Origin: CBDCWO01 sp965223405
GTDB taxonomy: Bacteria; Bacteroidota; Bacteroidia; Chitinophagales; Saprospiraceae
Direction: 5' to 3'
Length of the DNA: 64,000 bases
Assembly: GCA_965223405.1 (NCBI GenBank)
Contig: CBDCWO010000006.1
Location: forward strand, 2,294,001-2,358,000
Position 1 is the first letter of the stretch, and each line of letters begins with the position of its first letter. The notes beneath the pieces were generated by a model. It searched no databases, was not told the DNA's origin, and was given only the letters and a program-made list of their open reading frames with translations. Shown one piece after another: positions 8,879 through 15,983 of this stretch. The position numbers and the translations under genes are program-made.

Positions 8879-9338
8879 AGGTTATAAACATTATTTTTAA
8901 TAACTATTTATAAGTACATATCTTACATAAGACTTACAAATATGATATATTTTACAAGTATGTGGATATTTATATTAATGATTATTAATAACTTATACAT
9001 TTTTAATAATATTATTAATATTTTTAATATTTATTATTTTTTTCCACTCATAATTATTCTATTTACTGTAAAATTAATATGATATCAACATATCATTTTG
9101 ATCATTTTATTACCGTAGATCATAAATAGAAATTGTGAATAAAGTTTTTAATCTCCTGAAAATATGCATTTTAGATTGTTAGGTTTTTTACATTCGATGT
9201 TAGTTTCAGTGGAATTATTAGATTTCAAATAATTGCTTTACATTTTTTCCACAGACTAACAATGGTAATAATAATAAGCATTTCTTATTTATAACCTATT
9301 AATTATTATTAGAAGAGTAAAAGTTTAATATTTTTTCA
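8879..9338. other. Candidate chromosomal replication origin (oriC-like AT-rich gap with DnaA boxes)
   Basis: This is the longest gene-free stretch in the window and is far more AT-rich than its surroundings. It contains TGTGGATAT at 8961-8969 (one mismatch to the reverse of TTATCCACA), TGTGAATAA at 9134-9142 (exact reverse of TTATTCACA, a perfect TTATNCACA box) and TTTTCCACA at 9245-9253 (one mismatch). Between the first two lies a strongly AT-only block at 8990-9050, including a 16-bp palindrome TTAATAATATTATTAA (9003-9018), that could serve as a DNA-unwinding element. Two parS-like sites lie 4.4-5.1 kb away. No dnaA gene is in the window, but in Bacteroidota oriC need not adjoin dnaA. Not proven; GC-skew could not be computed. 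Confidence 0.45.
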
Positions 9339-10394
9339 ATGAAATATCAGCGCCCGTTTAAATTATGGTTGATTGCAGGTTTAGTTCTTATTTTTTTTCA
9401 AGTATTCATTGGTGGCATTACCAGACTGACTGGTTCCGGTTTATCAATTACAAAGTGGGACATCGTAATGGGTACTTTTCCACCAACAAGTGAAAAAGCC
9501 TGGTTACAAGAATTTGACCTTTATAAACAAACTCCACAGTATAAAAAGATCAATGAGGGAATGGAGTTACAGAAGTTTAAATTTATTTATTTCTGGGAGT
9601 ACCTACATCGTTTATGGGCAAGAATGATGGGCATTATTTTTATTTTTCCATTGATAGTTTTTGCTCTGAAAGGTTGGATCGATCGTAATATGTGGAAAAG
9701 GATTGCAATTGTATTTTTCTTGGCTGTACTGGCTGCTTCTTTTGGGTGGATTATGGTAGCAAGCGGTTTAATCAATCGTCCATGGGTTAATGCTTACAAG
9801 TTGACAATTCATTTGTCCATTGCATTGATTTTGTATTCTTACTTGCAATGGACTTATCTTATTGCTTGTGGTGATCGGGTAAAAATAATTGAAATTACCC
9901 CTTCTTTGAACAGAATAATTAAAATTTTTCTGGTAGTAATGGGATTACAAATTGTAATCGGTGGTGTGATGTCCGGTATGAGAGCGGGCATATTATATCC
10001 TTCCTGGCCCGATATGAACGGAGAGCTCATTCCATCTTTGTTGTTAGACTTTCAGCACTGGCGATGGGAATATTTGGTAAATTATGATTCTTCTCCATTT
10101 ATGCCCTCACTTATTCAATTTGTACATCGTTTATTGGCGTATATTGTCCTTGTAATCGGTGGAATGATTTTTTATAAATCTGTTGTGGATAGACTTGAAT
10201 TGGCGAAGACCGGTGGTATTTTATTTGTTCTAATCTTGGTCCAGGTCGTGCTAGGAATTTTTACTGTACTCAAAGCAACCGGGGAAATACCTCTTTGGAT
10301 CGGAGTTTCACACCAAGGAATTGCAATGTTGGTAATCACAGTTGCTGTTTACTTAAGATTTGTGACAAAATTAAATAGATCAACATCCGTATAA
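9339..10394 (+). CDS. ctaA: Heme A synthase (COX15/CtaA family)
   Basis: A 351-residue integral membrane protein with eight hydrophobic helices. It converts heme O to heme A for aa3-type cytochrome oxidase. The four family histidines are seen in WEYLHRLWAR (His90), LTIHLSIAL, QFVHRLLAYI and VSHQGIAML. The N-terminal RLTGSGLSITKWD and GTFPP blocks are typical of the longer COX15 type. It is the first gene right of the AT-rich gap. No ctaB or oxidase subunit genes are nearby, so it is separated from the rest of its pathway. Confidence 0.95.
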   Translation: MKYQRPFKLWLIAGLVLIFFQVFIGGITRLTGSGLSITKWDIVMGTFPPTSEKAWLQEFDLYKQTPQYKKINEGMELQKFKFIYFWEYLHRLWARMMGIIFIFPLIVFALKGWIDRNMWKRIAIVFFLAVLAASFGWIMVASGLINRPWVNAYKLTIHLSIALILYSYLQWTYLIACGDRVKIIEITPSLNRIIKIFLVVMGLQIVIGGVMSGMRAGILYPSWPDMNGELIPSLLLDFQHWRWEYLVNYDSSPFMPSLIQFVHRLLAYIVLVIGGMIFYKSVVDRLELAKTGGILFVLILVQVVLGIFTVLKATGEIPLWIGVSHQGIAMLVITVAVYLRFVTKLNRSTSV

Positions 10395-10415
10395 TGTGGA
10401 AATAGTAGTTTCCCT

Positions 10416-10423
10416 TATATTTG
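10416..10423 (+). promoter_or_regulatory. -7 promoter element for the alpha/beta hydrolase gene
   Basis: TATATTTG, a perfect TAnnTTTG match, sits 20 bases before the ATG at 10444. The hydrolase can therefore be transcribed separately from ctaA. Confidence 0.45.
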
Positions 10424-10443
10424 CCATTTATAAAGAATAAAAC

Positions 10444-11217
10444 ATGGATTATCCGGTCATCGAAGAACATAGTTTTAAATATATCGAATCGGATTCTAAT
10501 GGAACTCCGTTATTACTGCTACACGGATTGTTTGGAGCTTTAAGTAATTTTGAGGGTATTATAAATTATTTTGGAAAAAGAAGGAACGTTGTGGTTCCAA
10601 TTTTACCAATATTTGAGATGCCACTTCGGAAATTGTCGGTTCAGGGTTTAGTTCAGTATGTCAAAGATTTTGTAGATTATAAGGGATACAAGAAGGTTCA
10701 TGTATTGGGTAATTCATTAGGAGGTCATATAGCATTAATGTTCGTATTACAAAATCCCGACAAGATCAAATCCATTACTTTAACTGGGAGTTCCGGTTTA
10801 TTTGAAAGTTCAATGGGAAATACATTTCCAAAAAGAGGAGATTATGAGTTCATAAAGAAAAAGACGGAAAGTACTTTCTATAATCCTAAAGTAGCTTCAA
10901 AAGAATTGGTTGATGAGGTATTTGGAATAGTAAACGACAGAAATAGAGCTATCAGGATACTAGCCACTGCAAAATCTGCAATCAGAAACAATTTGGGTGA
11001 AAATCTTCACGAGATCAGCGCTTCGACTTTGTTAATTTGGGGAAAGCAAGATACGATCACACCGCCATTTGTGGGTGAAAGATTTAATGAATTAATTAGA
11101 AATTCTAAGTTGATTTTGGTCGATAAATGTGGTCATGCTCCTATGATGGAACATCCGAAAGATTTTAACAGGTATTTGGATGATTTTCTTTTAAAAGTAG
11201 AAAATAGTAAAGATTAG
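10444..11217 (+). CDS. Alpha/beta hydrolase
   Basis: A 257-residue cytosolic protein with a standard alpha/beta hydrolase fold. The oxyanion region is LLLLHGLFGALSNF (about 23-36). The nucleophile elbow is GNSLGG with Ser91. The acid is in LLIWGKQDTITPP, and the catalytic His is in KCGHAPMMEHP near residue 230. The closest flavour is that of MhpC/BphD-like or lipase-type esterases, but the substrate cannot be predicted. The last codons (NSKD-stop) form one arm of a long inverted repeat shared with the intergenic region. Confidence 0.85.
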   Translation: MDYPVIEEHSFKYIESDSNGTPLLLLHGLFGALSNFEGIINYFGKRRNVVVPILPIFEMPLRKLSVQGLVQYVKDFVDYKGYKKVHVLGNSLGGHIALMFVLQNPDKIKSITLTGSSGLFESSMGNTFPKRGDYEFIKKKTESTFYNPKVASKELVDEVFGIVNDRNRAIRILATAKSAIRNNLGENLHEISASTLLIWGKQDTITPPFVGERFNELIRNSKLILVDKCGHAPMMEHPKDFNRYLDDFLLKVENSKD

Positions 11218-11270
11218 TTAAACTAATATTTAATATATAAAATACTGTTAATCAACTAATCTTTACTATT
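11203..11270. terminator. Long inverted repeat, probable bidirectional terminator
   Basis: AATAGTAAAGATTAGTT (11203-11219) and its exact complement AACTAATCTTTACTATT (11254-11270) form a perfect 17-bp stem around a 34-base AT-rich loop. One arm contains the hydrolase stop codon; the other ends 10 bases before the stop of the convergent M1 peptidase. Its position between convergent genes fits a two-way terminator, although the stem is AT-rich. Confidence 0.6.
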
Positions 11271-11279
11271 CTATCCACT

Positions 11280-13610
11280 TTATGATTTAATTATTTTCTT
11301 TGCTCTTTCCGCTCTTTGCATAGGATTTTCTCCTCCCCTTCTGAATCTATTTTGTCCTTTAAAAATTTCAAATCTACTTGGCTCAGATGTTCGCGGCGGA
11401 TAATAATTATTTTCAGTATCCACATCTGCTGTTTCCAGAAAGGGATCCAACACGATATTCTTAACTTCTTTTTCAGTAGGAAAAACTTTGGTAAGTTTAT
11501 TATCTGGTTTTAATTTCCATATTTCTGGTGGAATCCTAAAAACTTCCTTTTCGCCATCTACATACTCAAATTGTAAGATCAAAGGCATTACCAAACCACC
11601 AATTTTTTCGAATGTGACTTGATAAAAGTTTTTCGAGTTATTTAACATTCCTTTCTCATCGTCAGTAAGATTGTTTAGATAATTTTCATATTCCTTTTTG
11701 TCAATAGCATCAACGTCTAATGGATCATAATCAGTATAAAAATCTCTAATTGTCGTATCTATTTCATCGTAGGTATTTTCTATTTCTTTTTCATTTCTTA
11801 TCTGTCCTATAGGTTTTGGTGCTTCTTCTCTTTTTTCTTTTTGTTGGAGTTTTACAATTTCAGGATTTTTTGGATCAGGTTTAAACCATTTTACTTCAGA
11901 TATAGACATATCACAATGGTCGTTGGTAAAAAACCATCCTCTCCAGAACCAATCCAAATCTATGGCTGTAGCATCTTCAATGGTTCTAAACAAATCTGCA
12001 GGAGTAGGATGTTTAAATTTCCAGCGATTTGCGTACTCTTTAAAGGCATAATCGAACAATTCTCGCCCTACAATAGTTTCACGAAGAATATTTAAAGCGG
12101 TAGCCGGTTTGCCGTATGCATTGTTACCGAATTGATAAATAGATTCGGAATTGGACATGATAGGAGAAATGTATTTCTTATCTCCACCCATGTAAGCGGT
12201 AATGTTTTTGGCAGGTCCTCTGCGGGAAGGAAAATTTCTTTCCCATTGTTGTTCGGTTAAATATTGGACATACGAATTAATTCCTTCATCCATCCAAGTC
12301 CATTGCCGTTCGTCTGAATTTACAATCATGGGAAACCAATTATGACCAACTTCATGTATTATTACACCTATATGGCCATATTTAGTTCTTTCGCTATAGG
12401 TACCGTCCTCTTCACAGCGACCGAAATTAAAGCAAATCATGGGGTACTCCATACCCATACTCCCATCTACTGACCATGCCACAGGATATGGATAATCAAA
12501 CGTGTAGTGGGAATACCATTTTATTGTATGTGCAACAGCTTTAGTAGAGAATTTTTCCCAAAGTGGATTTCCTTCTTTAACGTACATTGACATAGCCATA
12601 ACCGTGCGACCATCGCTCATTTTCACGCCCATAGCATCCCAAATAAATTTTCTAGAAGAAGCGAAGGCAAAATCTCTCACATTATCAGCTTTAAAGATCC
12701 AGGTTTTCGTTTTTGTTTCTTTGTTTTTTTCGCGCTCTATGGCTTCTTCTTCGGTAGCAATTATTACTGGGTGAACAAAAGACTTTTTGGATTCCTCGTA
12801 TCTTTTCAATTGAGTACGATTCATCACTTGTTTCATATTTTGTAATTCTCCGGTAGAAGCAACCAAGTGATCGGAAGGAACGGTAATGCTTACTTCGTAA
12901 TTTCCAAAAACTAAGCTGAATTCTCCTCTACCTAAGAATTGCTTATTTTGCCATCCTTCCACATCGTTATAGACACACATCCTAGGAAAAAATTGAGCAA
13001 TTACGTAGGCATTATTACCGTCTTTTTCAAAATGCTCATATCCTGATCGACCTCCATCTTTGCGATGATTATTGATGTTGTACCACCAATCTATCTTAAA
13101 AGTATAGGTTTCACCGGATTTAATTGGTGTGGGTAAATCTATACGCATCATGGTTTTTACTACATGGTATGACAAAGGTTTACCATTTTCATCCGCAACC
13201 TTAGTAATATTAAAACCTCCATCGAATTGATTTTCCATACGGCTTAACATGTTAGTGGAGACTCTTTCTGGTACTGAGAACGTAGATATTTTATACGTAT
13301 CGGATTCCTTGGAACGCATATTTTGGTCCAATTGCAACCACAAGTAGGATAACTGATCTGGTGAATTGTTATGATAAGTAACCGTTTCTTTACCATGTAA
13401 TTGATTTATATCTTCTTTTAACTCCATAGAGATAATGTAATCCGCTTGCTGTTGGTAATATTCATGTCCTGGAGCCCCTGAAGCAGTACGATAACTATTT
13501 GGAGTAGGTAAGTCGGTTTTTAATTGTCTGAATGGATCTTGATTGGTATTAGACTGTGCCCAAATAAGACCAGGTAAAATCAGAAGAAGTATAAATGAGA
13601 AAATTTTCAT
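11280..13610 (-). CDS. M1-family zinc metallopeptidase, secreted
   Basis: A 776-residue exported protein with signal peptide MKIFSFILLLILPGLIWAQ. The zinc site of M1 peptidases is HEVGHNWFP (about residue 417) with the third ligand Glu in WMDEGINSYVQYL about 20 residues on. The segment SVDGSMGMEYPMICFNFG occupies the place of the GAMEN exopeptidase motif but reads GMEYP, as in the Bacteroidota M1 subgroup with non-classical N-terminus recognition. The C-terminal third lacks HEAT repeats and ends in an Arg-rich tail. Predicted to degrade peptides in the periplasm or outside. It is monogenic; its upstream region carries a parS-like site. Confidence 0.9.
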   Translation of the reverse strand: MKIFSFILLLILPGLIWAQSNTNQDPFRQLKTDLPTPNSYRTASGAPGHEYYQQQADYIISMELKEDINQLHGKETVTYHNNSPDQLSYLWLQLDQNMRSKESDTYKISTFSVPERVSTNMLSRMENQFDGGFNITKVADENGKPLSYHVVKTMMRIDLPTPIKSGETYTFKIDWWYNINNHRKDGGRSGYEHFEKDGNNAYVIAQFFPRMCVYNDVEGWQNKQFLGRGEFSLVFGNYEVSITVPSDHLVASTGELQNMKQVMNRTQLKRYEESKKSFVHPVIIATEEEAIEREKNKETKTKTWIFKADNVRDFAFASSRKFIWDAMGVKMSDGRTVMAMSMYVKEGNPLWEKFSTKAVAHTIKWYSHYTFDYPYPVAWSVDGSMGMEYPMICFNFGRCEEDGTYSERTKYGHIGVIIHEVGHNWFPMIVNSDERQWTWMDEGINSYVQYLTEQQWERNFPSRRGPAKNITAYMGGDKKYISPIMSNSESIYQFGNNAYGKPATALNILRETIVGRELFDYAFKEYANRWKFKHPTPADLFRTIEDATAIDLDWFWRGWFFTNDHCDMSISEVKWFKPDPKNPEIVKLQQKEKREEAPKPIGQIRNEKEIENTYDEIDTTIRDFYTDYDPLDVDAIDKKEYENYLNNLTDDEKGMLNNSKNFYQVTFEKIGGLVMPLILQFEYVDGEKEVFRIPPEIWKLKPDNKLTKVFPTEKEVKNIVLDPFLETADVDTENNYYPPRTSEPSRFEIFKGQNRFRRGGENPMQRAERAKKIIKS

Positions 13611-13654
13611 AGCAAATAAATATTTGTGATTAAAAAAGAGAATAAATATACAAA

Positions 13655-13670
13655 AGTTCCACGTGGAACA
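13655..13670. other. parS-like ParB-binding palindrome (intergenic)
   Basis: AGTTCCACGTGGAACA contains the perfect 14-bp palindrome GTTCCACGTGGAAC (13656-13669). It matches the ParB/Spo0J binding consensus TGTTnCACGTGnAACA at all but the first base. It lies between the M1 peptidase gene and thrC, 4.4 kb from the origin-like gap. A second copy lies about 415 bp away. A chance repeat of a 14-bp palindrome this close is very unlikely. Confidence 0.75.
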
Positions 13671-13727
13671 ATTGTAATAAGGTTTATCAAATTTTGTTTG
13701 ATAAGAGTCTATCTACAAAAAGAAGAA

Positions 13728-15035
13728 TTATTTTAATGACGATAAAATCCATTCTTTAAAATCGGAATATTCGTTGGACAAGCTATCAGCTTCTTTGATT
13801 TTTTGATTAAATGCAACTAACCGCTGTGGCATTTCAATCTGAATTGAAAGACGGGATTCAATAGAATCTTTAAATTTGGCCGGATGAGCAGTTTCAAGAA
13901 GTAAATATTGGTATTCATTATTTATTTCATCTGGGATTTGACCAATAGCATGATAACCAACAGCACCATGGGGATCCAAAAGGTAGCCAAACTGTCGATA
14001 TACAAGATCAATGGTCGCCAAAGTTTCCTTATCTGTGGTAGAAATACCTTTAATGTTTTTTTTGATTTGGTTCCACGTGGAACCATGAAGATCTAGTAGC
14101 CGAACAAAATTAGAAGGATTGCCTACATCCATAGCATTTGAAATAGTGGAGAGACTAGACCTGGGATTGAATTTCCCAGTTTCCAAATAATCAGGGACTG
14201 GACGGTTGACATTGGTTGCCGCAATAAAATGGTCAATGGGTAAGCCCATTTGTTGGGCCATAACTCCAGCGGAAAGATTGCCATAATTACCAGAGGGAAC
14301 TACATAGACAACAGCATTATTAGTAATTAACTGTTTATATCCCTCAAAATAATAAAACGACTGTGGAATAAGTCTTGCCAAGTTAATCGAATTGGCAGAA
14401 CTCAGACGAAATTTGGATCGTATATCATGATCTAAAAATGCCTGCTTAACCAGCCTTTGACAGTCATCAAAAACACCATTTACCTCTATCGCGCGAATAT
14501 TCCTTCCCCAGGTAGTTAATTGTTTTTCTTGTAAAACACTCACCCCTCCCGACGGATACAGGATAATCACCTCAATTCCCGGAACATCATAAAAGCCACT
14601 GGCTACCGCACCACCGGTGTCCCCAGATGTAGCCACCAAAATGAAAATTTTTTCATTTTCTCCGCGATTAAAAAAACTCATCAACCGAGCCATAAATCGG
14701 GCACCGAAATCCTTAAATGCCATAGTTGGACCGTGAAACAACTCCAAAAGGCTAATATTACTTTTCAATTTTCGAACAGGTGCTGGAAAATCAATGGAGT
14801 CCTCTACAATATTTAGGAGATGTGTATCAGTAGGTATCTCTTCGGCTAAGAATTTTTTTGCAATAGTAAATGCAATTTCCTGGAAGGAATATTTAGAAAG
14901 ATGATCATAATCAAAATCAATGGATGGAATAGTTTCCGGCATATATAATCCATCATCCGGCGCTAGTCCACGCATGACGGCAGTTTTGATATCAACGAGC
15001 TCTCCTTTAGGATTTTGTGTACTATAACACTTCAT
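13728..15035 (-). CDS. thrC: Threonine synthase
   Basis: A 435-residue PLP enzyme that converts O-phosphohomoserine to threonine. The start MKCYSTQNPKGELVDIKTAV is typical of the short bacterial class. The PLP lysine lies in HGPTMAFKDFGARFMARL (Lys108). VATSGDTGGAVASGFYDV and VPSGNYGNLSAGVMAQQMGL are the phosphate and cofactor-binding loops. It is the last gene of the leftward thrA-thrB-thrC operon, with only three bases separating it from thrB. The codons for GSTWN (about 14070-14084) double as a parS-like palindrome. Confidence 0.97.
   Translation of the reverse strand: MKCYSTQNPKGELVDIKTAVMRGLAPDDGLYMPETIPSIDFDYDHLSKYSFQEIAFTIAKKFLAEEIPTDTHLLNIVEDSIDFPAPVRKLKSNISLLELFHGPTMAFKDFGARFMARLMSFFNRGENEKIFILVATSGDTGGAVASGFYDVPGIEVIILYPSGGVSVLQEKQLTTWGRNIRAIEVNGVFDDCQRLVKQAFLDHDIRSKFRLSSANSINLARLIPQSFYYFEGYKQLITNNAVVYVVPSGNYGNLSAGVMAQQMGLPIDHFIAATNVNRPVPDYLETGKFNPRSSLSTISNAMDVGNPSNFVRLLDLHGSTWNQIKKNIKGISTTDKETLATIDLVYRQFGYLLDPHGAVGYHAIGQIPDEINNEYQYLLLETAHPAKFKDSIESRLSIQIEMPQRLVAFNQKIKEADSLSNEYSDFKEWILSSLK
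14069..14084. other. parS-like ParB-binding palindrome (inside thrC)
   Basis: GGTTCCACGTGGAACC is a perfect 16-bp palindrome sharing the core GTTCCACGTGGAAC (14070-14083) with the site at 13655. It is embedded in the thrC coding sequence, which is common for parS sites. Only the outermost base pair departs from the ParB consensus. Confidence 0.72.
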
Positions 15036-15038
15036 ACT

Positions 15039-15974
15039 TTATACTATTACTTTTGCTCCGGATTTACATATTTGTCCGTAATAAGCCTGACAGTTAATAC
15101 CTTTATCCATATAAAACGCTTGCATTTCCCGACTAACGATGGATGCAATTTCATCTCCTATACACAATGCAAAATAACTTGGGCCAGAACCTGAAATACT
15201 ACATGCCAATGCATTATGTCTTAGTGCTATGTCGCGGACTGTATAGAAATATGGAATAGTACTCGCTCTCTGTGGTTCGATAATCTGGTCGCAACAGGAT
15301 CTTGACAATAAATCATAATCTGATGTGAAAAGAGATGTGATAAATGCTCCAAGATTACCATTTTGAGCCACATGCTGCTTTAGACAAATATCTTTTGACA
15401 AAATACTTCTAGACTCTTTGGTTAGAATATTGAGGTCAGGATGGATTACGGCATAATAAAGATTATTGGGAATCGGTAGAGAAATAGCATCTAAGGTTTG
15501 ATTGTCACGAATCAAGATCATACCACCAATAAGTGCTGGAGCGACATTATCCGCATGATATGCGCCATCTGCACATTGTTCTCCAAGTACAGCGTAAGGA
15601 AGTAACTCTTGCTTGGTCAATTCCAGTTCCAATAAAAGATTAACGCCATAAACCGCGGCAGCAGCACTGGCAGCACTGGATCCCAATCCGCTGCCAAAAG
15701 GCATTTTTTTGTGAATTTCAATTTCAATTCCCTGATTTATCTTTAAATCTTTTAGCAACTGGATAATGGCATAACTTCCGGTATTGGTATAAGGATCCAA
15801 AGGTAATTTCCCTTGATCACCGGTGATCTTGGCAATGCGAACTCCTGGATGAGCAGAAAGTCTCACGACGACTTCATCTCCCGGCCATTGCATAGCAAAT
15901 CCTAAAATATCAAATCCACAAGCAACGTTTGCCACCGAAGCAGGTGCAAACACCTTTATTTCACCGAATTCCAT
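15039..15974 (-). CDS. thrB: Homoserine kinase
   Basis: A 311-residue GHMP-family kinase that phosphorylates homoserine in threonine synthesis. The N-terminal block VFAPASVANVACGFDILGFA is diagnostic. The ATP-binding GHMP motif is MPFGSGLGSSAASAAAAVYG (residues 91-110), and the C-terminal block ACSISGSGPSYFALC is also present. It lies nine bases after thrA and three bases before thrC in the same operon. Length and motifs are complete. Confidence 0.97.
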   Translation of the reverse strand: MEFGEIKVFAPASVANVACGFDILGFAMQWPGDEVVVRLSAHPGVRIAKITGDQGKLPLDPYTNTGSYAIIQLLKDLKINQGIEIEIHKKMPFGSGLGSSAASAAAAVYGVNLLLELELTKQELLPYAVLGEQCADGAYHADNVAPALIGGMILIRDNQTLDAISLPIPNNLYYAVIHPDLNILTKESRSILSKDICLKQHVAQNGNLGAFITSLFTSDYDLLSRSCCDQIIEPQRASTIPYFYTVRDIALRHNALACSISGSGPSYFALCIGDEIASIVSREMQAFYMDKGINCQAYYGQICKSGAKVIV

Positions 15975-15983
15975 ATAAATCGA

